Assembly: GCF_000002995.4 (NCBI RefSeq)
Contig: NW_025062476.1
Span: 4,583,001-4,647,000, forward strand
DNA length: 64,000 nt
DNA from: Brugia malayi
Taxonomy: Eukaryota > Nematoda > Chromadorea > Rhabditida > Onchocercidae
Direction of reading: 5' to 3'
Position numbers and translations under genes: made by a program. This document shows, piece by piece, positions 48,701 to 62,100 of the stretch. The notes under the pieces are model-generated. The model was not told the DNA's origin. It made no database searches and saw only the letters and a program-made list of their open reading frames with translations. Positions within the stretch are counted from its first letter, which is position 1; the number at the start of each line of letters is the position of its first letter.

Positions 48701-51700
48701 TGTCTTGTAGACAACGATAGTAGTAATTTAAAAATAAATATGAATCGCTAACATTTAAGAACCAATTATAAGTGAATCAAACTAACTGTAAGAGATGCGT
48801 GTTGCCAAGAATGGTTTTGAGATGCTTATGAAGAAGTTTTCTTTCTAAAGCGAGGCGAACAAATGCCCGCGCATAACCAATGTCAGTTTTGATATCTGTC
48901 ATCCGTAAGACATTCCTGAAATATCGGTCAGTAATCCATTTTCTTTTTAAAAACAAAAAAAAAAAACTCCATTAAAACAGCTATTACTGCATTTAATATT
49001 TAACATTTAATTTTTTAATACATTTAATATTTCATTGATTCATATTTTTTCAAAGATTCTAACATACTTCAAATCATAAGCAATATGCATAGGAAGTGGT
49101 GTAAAGAACTGTCGAATATCAGGACTACCAGTTCTCGAATTACTCCTTTTACGTGATGAATCAGTTACATTTTCATCCACATTATTTCCAGCTGTAGTCC
49201 ATGGAGCGAAATCTAAAAAATATATCATTTTGACCAGTTCTACGATATTTAAGAAATAAAACATTAATAAGCAGAGAGAACATTATATTTCACAAACATA
49301 AACTTTAAAAATCAGATATAGAACAAATCTTGAGTCTAACAAATCTATGTATCTTAACTTTTTACCTTTGTCAACGTAACAATAAATCTACATGCAAAAA
49401 AATCTGAGAGTGAAATACTATTCACTTTTCTTTATCAACAAATAACAGTATTATTAGAGATAAGTAAAACGAACTGTGGATGTCGAGCAAAATAAATATC
49501 AAGAATACAGAAAAAGTTTAACTTGTAAAGTAATTGAAATGGCTACGACCCATCACTTGTTAGAAGAAAAAGCTTCTGCGAGAATTAGATCGTTCTAAGC
49601 AATTTCACAGAATGTAATTTAGCACACAAAGAAGACATACCAATAATTTTAGATAACTCTTCGACAAATACAACACAATTAGAGGGAAGTAAAACATGCA
49701 AATAGTGAGAATGAACAGATATAGTCGTCTTGCAACGCACTTCCTTCTGCAGCAATGCAACAAATGCAAAAAAAGCATATAAAAGAAAAAGGAAAAAATT
49801 CGCTGCTTTAAAAAGATATTGTTTGATCTCTAAATGTAATGAATCGTTTGAAGATAATGAATTAAGCAACAGTTTGGATGAACTATCTACATCAAAAATA
49901 AAGATTCACGAATTTGTTATCGACTGCTACAATCAAGCGTGGATTTACTCCTCAAGAATCATTATTTGATCTCTAAAATTAAGCTATAAAATATGAATAT
50001 TAATTTCATAAATTAAGTCCAATTAATTAAATTCAGTTTGGTAATGCGCAAAGTTACGAATCCAAAAGTTACGTTCGTTGGTACTCCTAAGTAATGTTAT
50101 CCTAAATTATTTCATCTGAAAGTGAACTTTAGTTGTATAAGTTTTCAATTAAATTACAGTTTTAAAAGCAAAGCAAGCTATCAGCAGATGGATTTAAAAT
50201 TTGACCATATAAATTTCTATCTGGCGTACAGCTTTTGTGAAGTCCATTATTATTCACAAAAAATAGTCAACTCAAGTTCTTGATTTAGTTGACAAGTATT
50301 GTTAAATAAATGATATTTGTCAGGGTTAGGAAATACTGCCTAAAATATGTGCTTGTAAGGAACATTAGCAATTAGCATTAATTGTAATCGTTAAGAGTTA
50401 TTAACACAACAACACAATAATATTTTATGAGGAATAGCCTTATTTAATTGGGTTAAAGTCGAAGACATCGTTGACAGCAAACTTAACTGCAAACAAATCG
50501 GACTATGTCAAACTTGATATCATTCAAAATCTTACCACCAAAAGAATTTGCTCTATGCAAAATAGCCCCCTTCCTCGACATTTTCTGCGGTGACCTGGAG
50601 CGTTCAGAAATAACTGGACATGATGGGCGTACTGTTCGAGCTGGCGATTTCCAGTTCGAATATTCCAGGTTGCTGTTCACACTCGAACTTAGTTTATCAC
50701 AGATGAAATTAGCGGCACGAAGTATTGGAAGAGACCAGCCAGGCGTATGAGGATCATCAGTGCATTGCTGACGAAAGGTTCGTGCAAGCTCGTTAATTGT
50801 ATCCTCATCCATGCCACTTACGAATGTCTTTTCTTCCTTCATGTATTCTTGTTCTATCTCAACTACACCTAGAATTGACCGAATAGACGCGATGAAAATG
50901 GTGTTTTGAAAAATGAATCTTGGAATCCTGCTTCATAAAATTCTCTATCAGTTTTACTGAAATAATACGAAGTTCGACAATAGCTCCATTAGAAGAACAC
51001 TGCTAAAACCTAACAGGAAAAAAAAAAAAAAAAAAACAATATGGAACTGTTTAAGAATCTGGAAACAAAAGATAACTCGACACGCCAGTGATAAATGATA
51101 AATGAAATGATGGAATAGATCTACTTCAAACTATATCAACAAATAATTTCAACGCTTTCCACCCTTTGTTATCTCTCCCGAAAATCTATCCCAATATACA
51201 TAAAAAAATTTAAACCAAATGAAAAGATGTACAGATCGAATAAAGTGAGCAAAAGCATCTGCAGACATTACAAACATTTAGTATGATTTTCAGTAAAATA
51301 AAAAAATACTTAAAAATCAGAATAAAAAACGCGTCATCACTATCACTTAAAGCATTATTTTAACAACGAACGCACATTCACGTTGCACACCTCAGTACCA
51401 TAATGAGCAAGTAAAAGTAGCACGAAAGCTTCATTCACAAAAACAGATAATATAAAATGTTGCTTACGCTCAAAGTGACGACGGAATAACAGCCATGTAA
51501 ACGCTGTAAACTGCTTTTAGTTGACTCAAATTTTCGCTTCATATTATTATTTGTCTATTTATCTCACTTATCAAATTTTTACGAAATAGAAAATCGCTTA
51601 TTGTACGATTATCAAGTACTATCTCTAACAAAGGATCAATAGTGTAGTAGAACATAAATTCTTATTCAAACCTTACTACGGAAACAGCTCGTCCCAAAAA

Positions 51701-54700
51701 TAACTTCCTACATCTTTATCTTTGATAAAATACCTGGAGTTAGTGCTGAATTTCTCCGTGTATGACCACGGGACAATATTCCCAACTTCTCAATTTCTTG
51801 ATGATGTAAGATATGAGCCCATAAGGATGATTTGCCCTAAATGGCAATTTTACAAAAAATCGCTAAACATATCATTAATTTGTTCAAATATGCTTTGAAA
51901 ATATATTACAAAAGCTCATTCAGAATAGCAAAATTGATTACAACTGAAAAATGTAATATATCCCAATTTTCCACTTCCGGTTAAAAAATTTCCAACAACG
52001 AATTTTTTTCCACATATGTGACGGAAAGCATGTAAAAAAATGAAACATACCGGAAAATTAATTAAACTTTCAAATTGGATATTACTCCATCAATGATTCA
52101 TTAAGAAATGCTAAAATTTCGCCTGCTTAAATCATAAAGTTTTATTTATAGGTAGCAGATATATATTAATCAGTTTACTAGAAATAATAAATGAAAGGAA
52201 ACCCCCAAATGCTGTAGTTTCGCTTTTATCTGGTAAAGAAATCTACAAGGTTTCATAACAACTATTAATAAGCGTTTTATTCCATTCAAATGGAACTGAA
52301 GTTACCTGTTTCTTCACTGAACCATGGGCCCAGATTCGTTCCAATAAATCGCAAAATGAAGCAACTAAAGTATTCTCTTCAAGACCGTTCACAATAGCGT
52401 CACTGTGTCCAAGTTGCAGTGCTTCCCTACCCATTTTTTCCACAAGCATTCGCTTTGTTTTACCTAGAACAATAAATTAATCTAGATTTATATTATATGC
52501 TTACTAATATATCTAGAATATGGCAGTAATTGAATGCTTACTTTTAGTTTCTTTCAACAACTGTTCAACAAATTTCCAATTCTGATGTGCTATTTGCCTT
52601 GGTGTATCCGATTTATATGAGCTCTGTTTATTTGATGTGCTACCATCCACAACAATACTCTGCAATAAAATTAACCTTGAAGTATCATAAATACAGAGTA
52701 ATTCCAGGAAAACACAAAATCATAAAGACAACTTCAAAAGGCTAACCTCTAACAACTTTGGCCTCAACCTTCTGTGGCGTTGTTTCCACGGTGATGGTGC
52801 TGGACTTCGCACAAAAGAACCTTCCAAAACACTTTCATTAAGTTCCGGAAACGTACCATTATATGCTTTTGCCGATGTACCAGGAAGCTCATGTGGTAGA
52901 GGAACAATGTAATCAAGTGCCTCTTCACGTCTTGTTATCGTTTCTTCTGCAGAAAAGTTCCCAAACAATAATGGGAATTTTAAGTTTTAGTGAAGTTATT
53001 AAGTTATTGTTTTAATTTTATAATGATTCCAGTCCTTATTTTTACTACTTCCAATTTTACCATGTTTTATTTGGATCAAGCTAGTTCAAAGATTGCTTCC
53101 TAATTTATCCTACGATACTGCAGAAACATATGACACAAATATCTTAACGATTCAAAAAGAAAGCAACTGCTTGCGATTAATTCCTCGCCATCTATCACAG
53201 ATAAATATTGGATAGCGATTTATTAAGAAAACAGATGCATATTTAGAAGTAGAAAAAATGATAACTTCTTAACAGTAAGCAGAAAAAATATTCAATTAAA
53301 TACTAATTTACAATTAAATACTAATTTCCATACAATTCAAGTCAAATGATTTATTCAGTAAAACCTGAATCGAAGGATGGTGGAGCCTTCTCGTAAGTAG
53401 GAGTACGCACCATCTGAAGACCATACTTCGTACGTAATGTTTGTATTCGAGAATCGAAAATTATGAGGTTTTCGTCTGCTGTTGCTTCCCACTGTGAAAC
53501 AATTCTCGCGTCAATGAATGAAGTGAACATCTGGAAAACATCAAACTTTATGCATATTAAAATAATTATACTTTATCAATTAAACCACCAAAGAATTTTC
53601 AGGAAAAGTAGATTGGAAAAAGACAAATAAATTATAGAAGACAAGAAAAAGATGAAATAAATAATCATACCTGCGTTTCTAAGAATGCAGCCAAAAATGG
53701 TAGGTTTTTACTTGGTTGGTCGGAAAGAAAAGCTGCTTTGTCAAAATTAGTAACCGATTCTCGACTAGCAAAATATGTTTCAAGATCCTGGCACGCAGGA
53801 TTGATAACAAAATGTTCATAGGAGTAAAGAAGCCATGCAAATCGATTGATAAACACTTCACGGAGAGCATTATTTATTTTCATATCCTAAAAATATTCTA
53901 CAAGCCTTACTATTATTAATAAAAAAAGACTGAGATTAAATAATACATCATTTCACTCCAACAAGCAAAAATTAACCTTGTATTGCAATTAAAAATATGT
54001 ATCGTTAATCGAATACTATCTAGAACATATCAGTATTTTTGTTATCAACAAAAAAAAAAGCAAATTCTGAGATATTACATTACCTTACTGCAAGATAACG
54101 AGAGAAATCTATAACATTTACCTTAAAATATTCGCGACATACTGGAGAATTTGTATAAAGATCATTGGATTGCAACTCTTTCTGAATATTTTCAAACGGT
54201 ATGCTAACGCCTGCACGATGTGCAATTGCAGTAACTCTGAAAATATCAAATAAAACGTTTTATAATGAAAAAAAAAAAAAAAAAAAAATGAATCAACGTG
54301 AAGGTAATAAGCTATAGTCTTAAAAATAAATAAGCAGTGAAAAAAATTACCTAGCTAAAACTTCACTCTGTTTTAGGACATCGTCAAAAGGCAATGGAGC
54401 AAGATCTTTTCTTGACACTATTTGTCTGAAAGAATTATCCTCCTCCAGCATATCTGATAATGTTTCGCCGTCAAATGAACGGGACATGCGTTTCTTATAC
54501 CAGCCATCCTTTTCTGTGATACCAGTCTGTCGTCTCACTACTTCACCATCCAAAACTGCATTCTGCTCTTCATATCTTAAACTCTTTTTTTAAACTCTTT
54601 GTTACAATCATGTTACAATCACTCCATAGTAAGTGTATGCTATCCTACTTTCAGCAAACAATTGAGAAAGATTAATACCACAAATATAAAACAAACTATT

Positions 54701-57700
54701 TTGTATTATATTGTTGTATATATTCTTAAAAGCCCAAATTTACATTAAAAAAAAAGTGACCTACACAGCTAATTCTTTTTACACAACCGTTAAAATTTAT
54801 TTACATCAATTAACAGAAGAAAGGAACATCACCTCATAAGAACGCTTGCAATTTCTTTTGCAAATTCAACTCTATCTGGTAGTGCTGGTACATCTTCCGG
54901 CATATTTAGTACACCGGAATCGATATCTAGGACACATATGTTGCCCTAAATTTTATGGATTTTCACACAAAAGAAATAATTTTTCTCTTTCTTTTAAAAA
55001 ACCAAGTTTTCAGTAAAACATTTCAGTAAAAGTTGCAGCTAGCATTTCAAAAAAAAAAAGAAGGTTTAATTACTAACTTGAAAAATTTGTTCTGATATGG
55101 TATCTTCGTAACATAAACCCATTACAAAAGGCACCGGTGCTTCCATAAACTTCAACTGAGAGTAAGGTAAAATTGGAACGTATGTAAGTTGCCAACGGAA
55201 CGGAAAAGCCAATGAACACAAGCTCTCAGCTACTAGCATTAAACGTTGGAAACCTAAAGTATCACGGTCATCAAAATAAATTTATCATGAAATTTAATAT
55301 TAAGAAGAGTAATGCAAGAGTATGAAATTGTAAATAAATCACTGAAACTAGATTAAAAAAATCTGAAATGCAGAAAAAAAAAAAAAAAAAAGCAAAAAGC
55401 AAAAAAAGAAACACTAACTCCTGGAACACAGTAATATTTGATGTTCAAGAAGAAAACACGTGAAAAGTCGAAGAAATTTATCAACAGTGAGCAAATCGAA
55501 CAACGAACTGATAGGATGATCGAAAAAAGGTAGTTCATTAGGACCTGGCCTTTGCAGAACAATGTCAACACGATCCAAACATATCTTTAATGTGCTACCC
55601 GGCGCTGGAAGTGGAACCTGAAACGAGATTTTTCAAGAAAGAATAAAATTATGTTAATATGTTTTGAAATACAAATTAAAGTTGCTATAGATGGTCCATA
55701 ATTAAATTTAACCTACAATTCAGACATCGAAGCAGAGTTAAAATTTGACTGATTCTACCTAAATCTGAATGACAATTTAAAAGCATTTTAGAATGTGCTG
55801 CATATAACTTCTGAACCTCATTCAAAATCCAATAGATATAACTCTCCAGAGGAAGAGGAGGAGGCTGTACTTCAGAAGTGAATAAAGAATGAAGTGCAGT
55901 CAGTAGATGTTCACCGGCAGAAACAAAAGGTATGCGGGTAATAAGGCAGATACATTTAGCCACATATAACCGAGAATTGCCCGATTCGTAGTATGAAGTT
56001 CGTTTTGCTCGATTCTGCAAACAGAATTACAAGGTATGACAGGACTCGTATCATCAGAATGCTTACCTGGTAAGTTAAAGTTCTAGCATAACAAAAAATA
56101 AAAAAACAAGTCATTAATTTAAGCAAACCTTACGATTTCCTCTGGGAAGAGTATGTGTACCACCAGAAACAGTACCGGGAGGAACGTGTGCACGTTCAGT
56201 GGCTTTTTCGCGAGCTGTTAAGACCCGTACGTGTTCGGTATGCAGCTGTGACATGTACTCACATAGTCTAGTATCTTTAACTTCCTAAATTTCTTCCAAG
56301 GAATAAAACTTTCTCAAACAGTTACTAACAGAAAACAAGGCTGAAATGAGAATTTGCAGTTTACCGAATTTTTTAGAAATTCTGTGAAACTTTATATGTT
56401 AAGTGCTTGGTTGTTTAATTTTTATAATTGAAATGAGTCCATAATTACATATAAATGTATTTTGAATCTCATCTGATGTTCTAATCAACTAATCCAACAT
56501 TTTTGGATATGTTATTTAAATATTTTTGGAGATGAACGTTCTCATATTTTTGGATACGTTCCCACTCATTATTTAAGGATCCATGCTCAATAAAAATATG
56601 AAATATTGATGCATGGACTCTTTTTAACATATTATAATAATCTTGACATCTTTTCACAACATAAACTGAGGTTTTTATTTTAAATTAGAGACTCACCTCA
56701 TAATAAATAAGTGCACAACCGTTAATACGTGAACCATCTTCACGAATATTCGCAAATGTATGCATAGCTGGAGGTGGAACATCGTTTTGCGTGTAAAATT
56801 TCAAGCCTTTTGGCATACATAGCTTAAACAATAAATTTGCATAAAAACTGACTATTTGTAAAGAATGCTCCAATCCGACTTTATTGAAAATCCATTATTC
56901 CAAGAACATACAATCATTTTTCTCGATTTTCTTCTACAACTATCATAACAAACCATGGCTACAGTTTTTTTTAAAGCTACAAGTCACAAAAAAAAGGTAT
57001 GAATCACGGAAAAACAGCTTCAGAGAAACAAGATAACTCTTAAATTTCACATTAATCTGTACTATTAGTTAAAGAACTAATATGTTGGCAAAGGGATCAG
57101 AGAAATTCTGAAGGCGAAAGAAAATTAGATGGGATGAATTCGATTAAACGGCTCTTTAAGAAATGATGTATATACGGAAAAAATTAATTTCAAACCGTAA
57201 TTCCTCCTCTGAATGATCTTATACATGAAATTTTGAGTAGTGAGGATACTATACGATATATCTTATATTTTAAGGCCCAAAAATCATAGTACTGTATATA
57301 TCATTTAATTATAACGTATGAAGCCTGAGATTTTTTCTACTAAATACTTGTTTTTTGAAGATAACAAAATATGTACCGAAACAATTTCGGATGGAAACGA
57401 GTATGCGCTACGTCTTTCCGGAAAATGATACAAAACTGAGGCAACGTAAGATCGCTCCAAAGGTGGGATGTATAATAGCTCCGCAGCATCTAAGTTATTT
57501 GTTCCGCCTGGTTCAATCTGAAATAATACGAGTATTTGAAACTACCTAATTTACGGTTTATGGAGCAAACCCAAAATTATAGCGTAGTGTGGTAGCACGA
57601 TGTCCAAAAACACAACCCAACAATATACGAATCTCAAGTAAATAAATCCAATAATTAGACATGATGATTTAACTAAATTTCATGTAACAGTTTCAGAAAA

Positions 57701-57838
57701 AAAAATTAAAATAGTTGCCTGGAGGAAAGCATTATTATCATGTCCGACAAGCACAAAGTAGTCCACCAATGTTAGATCATTTGCAGATGATGGTTGTACT
57801 GTTGAAGTTGTCGTCTCAGGAGATACATTCGATGTCAT
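45771..57838 (-). CDS. DENND5: DENND5/Rab6IP1-type DENN-RUN-PLAT-RUN protein (Rab GEF)
   Basis: Twenty-seven exons, 1450 aa (human DENND5A is near 1290). Exon ends leftward: 57838-57719, 57517-57377, 56822-56697, 56284-56129, 56014-55817, 55617-55419, 55253-55078, 54945-54833, 54575-54351, 54236-54122, 53886-53671, 53530-53365, 52946-52747, 52659-52542, 52463-52306, 51836-51734, 50868-50536, 49212-49068, 48915-48787, 48487-48366, 47933-47794, 47568-47476, 47324-47205, 46976-46841, 46674-46423, 46251-46080, 45951-45771. DENND5 proteins activate or bind Rabs (Rab39, Rab6) in Golgi and endosome traffic. The DENN module spans about 1-600 ([67 protein letters not shown]). RUN1 (about 740-1080) starts [11 protein letters not shown] and contains [15 protein letters not shown] and [23 protein letters not shown] is about 1088-1200 ([20 protein letters not shown]). 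RUN2 is about 1255-1445 ([29 protein letters not shown]). A roughly 110-aa exon inside RUN1 and a GC donor after exon 1 are unusual. Confidence 0.93.
46968..46999. repeat. tandem duplication of a 16-nt unit across a 3' splice site
   Basis: AGGAGCAATCTAAAAT is followed directly by AGGAGCAATCTAAAAC. On - this doubles the TTTTAG|ATTGCTCCT acceptor of the DENND5 exon starting at 46976. The other copy would start at 46992. Confidence 0.9.
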
Positions 57839-57847
57839 TATTTCTTG

Positions 57848-59158
57848 CTAATATATAGATCTGACGACTGAATAGTAACATAGCACTAAAAGAGCACAGA
57901 GTTCATCCGCGAAAACTGTGGAACACAAACTTTAACTATAAATTTGTAGAACTAAAATTCATTCCAAACAAGTGACGGATTTATCACGAATAATCTCGCT
58001 TATGAATATCACCCATCAGCGGTGTACGATGCTATAACTTTTTTTTAAGGAATTTTTCGTAGTGTTTTCTTAAATTATATGCGGAATTGAGATATTAATC
58101 AAATCCATAAAGTTCTCACATTTATTAGCACTATTCTCCCAGCGCGAAATGTAACAGATGTATTTCACATTAAAATTCCCTATTCACATAAACTGCTATA
58201 CATAGTTCTGAATATTAAAAATAGCTACTTCAGGAAATTTGTCCATGATCTCAGAAACTATTTTACCTAGTTTATGCAGCTACTGCTTTTTAATTACAAA
58301 TTTTGGTAACCCATCGACAATTCATCCTCACCACCCATTCAATATTCTGTATTTTAAAATAACAAGGTTAAAATAAACACGGAATCGAATGAAGACGACT
58401 TAAATAAAATGAAAATGAAATAGAAAACTTAATGAATCTATAACACAACAGAATTGCTATAATGGATAATCAACAAAGACATTTTAAGAAGTGCAGCAAA
58501 GTGTTGCTTAATTGTCTGCCAATTACACTACATCAAGCCTGTTTCCTCAGAATCTTCGAAATGTAATAACTACATCTTCATATGCAACTCTTATCCCCAG
58601 AAGACGACCTATTACTCTCAATTTCAACAAAATATGCCACAAATCACGCTAATTCAGACCATAAAAAAATGCACCGAATCCTGAAGAACCACACCCGAAT
58701 TCTTCGAACCAAAATACAAGAGTACACTGCCCCATGAATATCACCAATGTCAACGATGTTTGATGAAATTCACCAACAAATGAAATAAAATTGCCCCACC
58801 TCAATCATCTTCCGAACAAACACACCTGCAACTCCTCCTTCAATATGCTGCAGTAAGACCCAATTTTAGACCCGACAAAATCACAATGCCTTACGCAAAT
58901 TCAGTATTCAGTCATTTCAGTTGAAACATAATACCGTCTTCTAAGTAAAACAAAATGTGAAAAACCGACCCACAGATATGACATATCGTGAATTTGTATA
59001 AACAACGTTCTATAGTTAGATAATTTAATGAAAACGGAATACTTCACAAGGAAAATATAATCTGAAGTCAATAAAGCGCGACTAATGACGGCTACATAGA
59101 ATTGTTGCAACTAATAAAGATAACGTTTATTGAAATAAAAATCGGCCAAGGGGCTGAC
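57848..59158. other. intergenic region: DENND5 upstream, rsp-8 downstream
   Basis: No exon seen. On -, TATATTAG ending at 57848 is a possible spliced-leader acceptor 9 nt before the DENND5 ATG. AATAAA motifs on - at 59164-59159 and 59131-59126 may end the rsp-8 mRNA. Confidence 0.45.
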
Positions 59159-59495
59159 TTTATTCCAATACCACATATTTGAATTCGAAGTTCGAAGTTC
59201 TGACAACGGCTTAAGAAATAGATCATGATTAGATAAAATGGCTAGCCAATATATAGCCAAGCTGCCAAATCACTGTGCGCCAGTACATTCAGTGATTGAA
59301 CACTTAATGAAAAGAATACGAGCCTTCAACGAGGCCAGAAATAACAACAAATTTTTATGGGATAGCTACGGCTTTTATGATGTCAAGAAGCAAACAAATA
59401 TTATGAACTAATTATGGAGAATACAATTAATGTTAGCATAAACAAGAACAAATTAGTATTTAAAAAAAAAAAAATTATTCAACATCGCACTCTTC

Positions 59496-62075
59496 TCAAG
59501 AACGCGAACGTCGTCTGCGATAACTGTCCACACTGCGACTTCGAGAACGACGAGGCGAACGCCCCCTGTAACTATACAAGGACTGGATAACACTTTTTCG
59601 AAAAGAATACCAGATTCGGAATCCAGAAACACGTAATTTTCATGCAACTTAAATACCCATTTAATTCTAGAAATATATAAACCTTCCCAAACAATAAGCC
59701 TAGACAAACATTTTCAAGCTCGAAATATGTACTTACTATCTCGGAGCTCCTTTGGTTACAGAAAAATCAACACGAACGCGCATTCCATCAATTACAGCAT
59801 CACGCAAGTGATCTTTAGCCTGTAAATACAAAGTTCGTTTCTTCGAATTATTAACTAGACTCACTTTGATGCAAATTTGGAAAAATGATCCATATATGAT
59901 AAAACTTCGACAAAAAAGACTTACCCGAATTGCTTCCTTCGTAGTTTCAAAGTAAACGAAGCCAAAACCACGTGAGCGACCACTGTAGCGATCGTACACT
60001 AGTTGAACTGACTCAATTTCCCCATATTCGCCGAAAATTCGTTTCAGGTCACGTTCAGTAGTATTAAGTGACATGCCAAAAACGCCAAGACAGGAACATG
60101 GTTCTGGATTGTCACGACCGTCGTTATACCGACTTCGTCTTATCGGTGAATAGCGGCTGATACGACGTGGGGAACGTGAGCGACTACGTCGACGTGAACG
60201 AGAGCGCCGACGAGCTGGCGACGATGGTGATCGGCTGAATACGATTTTAATGTTTTATTATAGGCATCTTGTATCTTGAATTCGAACACTGTGGATCATA
60301 GAATTAAGTATTCGTAGATTTGCAATCCGGTACAACCAGATAGTGTGCAGCTTTTGACAACTTTTACAAATCATGAACTAACCTACTCTGTTACAGCATA
60401 GCTGGAACTGTAAGAGACACAAATTGGCAATGAGTTATGTAGAATAAAGAATTCAATTTATAGAAGGCAAACATGTCTAAAATGAAACTGTGGTGTTGAA
60501 GCAGTTTCATATCGTCCATAATTCTCTTATTTTCAAATAGTTTCTACACCAAACTAGCATGCTTTCTAATTAGGAATTCATGAACTGTTATTTATTTCAA
60601 TGTTTTGTGCAGTTCAGCCCCTCCTTGGTTCATTTACCAATAGTATAATAACAAAATCTTTACAATAACGAGGAAGAGTTAGACAGAATTTCATGTGAAC
60701 TCAGAATAAAAGGCTGGTATGACTGATATGTAATATATTATAAGCAATGTCCTTTTTCATGTTCATTCAATAACTCTTCCTCTATACTTACAGATTCCAA
60801 GAGTATCTGGTTCATAGCTAGCATCGACAGATTTTGTGGACGGATGGAAACACTGAATATCTACTGAAGGCAAACGTCCCAGGAAAGAAAAGAACGCAGA
60901 ATTGAGTCAATTTACTAGAAATATGCTAAAATATTCCAGACCGAACTTTTCAAATAACAGGAAGGGTTTCCAGTACCCTTACCAGTTATTTTGCAACGCT
61001 GTGACATTTTTAAATATAAACCATGGAGAGAGATACGCGGACACCCTTGAATATCAAAATTTTAATCGCCCTTCAATCCTCCATCCTAAATGACCTATCC
61101 TAAATGCTACAGTCCGTATTCATATACTACCAATTGAAAAATCTTCAAACTACCGTACAAGGAAAAAAGGATAAGGAGTGGAGAACTAGGATTCTAAACT
61201 ACTAGCGGCATTATAAATACCACAACTGACTGTCGATAGTAGTGGTGTGGTGCATTGCACATTGGGTATTTGAGGATGGATGCTGAACTGTACTGATTTG
61301 GATTTGACAGCCAACTCTGAGCTTGAAACTGTGATGTTCCACTCTGAGCGCTGACAATATTGAACTGCCTGCCTCACTGATTCATTGATTCTGTTTTCAT
61401 TGAGACTGATTTTTGAATTCTGTTCGCTCACAGCGTTTCAGCTGTTCTGATTTTCTCACTGCCAAAAGTATCAATTAATATAATATTTGAGGTTGCTTCC
61501 CACTCCGTTCGGCATTATTATCAGTGAAATAATAATAAGTTGGTGCTATGAAAAAAGACAACCTTAACAACGCTGGTAAAATCGATCCGAGAGGAAAGCG
61601 AAAGACCTTTCAACTAAGACAGTACCTTCGTCGACGGTATCGTGAGTCACGACTGCGCGATCGGTATCGTTTTCGTTCCTCAGGTGAGCGTGAGCGGCGA
61701 ACACGTCTGTCATCGCGTGATCTTGAGCGAGCGCGTGAAGGAGATCTGGAAGCTTCGTGTCCAGCAGACGATCGCGAAGCAGCTGAACGTTCACGAACTG
61801 GTGATTGAGATAGTGAATGGTGAGATGATGAACGGGGTCGAGAGCCCGAGGGAGATCGAGCATGGCCATTACTCTTACCTGAGGCCATCGGTGTGCCACT
61901 TCGACTCCGTGACGCACTACGTGCAGGTGCTGATTCACTGCGCTGAAAACGACGACCTGTTAGTATTCTCAATTATAGCTGCAATTTCAGTTGCAAACCG
62001 CTTCCTTTCTTCAGAAAAAAGTATTCAGTAATGGTGAGAGAGTCAAAAATAACTTACATTTCCGTCACTGCTCAT
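59496..62075 (-). CDS. rsp-8: Tra2-type SR splicing factor (RS-RRM-RS)
   Basis: Five exons, 267 aa, reading leftward: 62075-62058 (18 nt), 61942-61626, 60234-59925, 59819-59737, 59571-59496; frame is kept throughout. Tra2 proteins bind GAA-rich exonic enhancers and promote exon inclusion. The N-terminal RS domain (about 7-160) is packed with SR/RS dipeptides. The RRM (about 165-245) has RNP2 CLGVFGMSL and RNP1 RSRGFGFVYF, plus TTERDLKRIFGEYG and the Tra2-like end MRVRVDFSVTKGAPR. The last exon adds a short RS tail (YYRGRSPRRSRSRSVDSYRR). The exon-4 donor lies inside a would-be stop (AGA TA|GTAAGT), so keeping that intron ends the protein right after the RRM. On -, ATTTTTAG ending at 62101 is a likely spliced-leader acceptor 26 nt before the ATG. 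The human homologue TRA2B is 288 aa. Confidence 0.9.
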
Positions 62076-62100
62076 TTGTCCAGTTTCTCTCCCTGTTAAC

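Noticed and set aside
49730..49969. 79-aa lysine-rich open frame on +
   Set aside because: Lies in a DENND5 intron, antisense to the candidate cassette exon; no motif, promoter or splice context.
53293..53328. 18-nt direct repeat (CAATTAAATACTAATTT) in a DENND5 intron
   Set aside because: Short AT-rich slippage product with no relation to splice sites.
61548..62031. Arg- and Glu-rich open frames on + opposite rsp-8
   Set aside because: Antisense shadow of the RS-domain coding exon 61942-61626; biased codons keep the other strand open.
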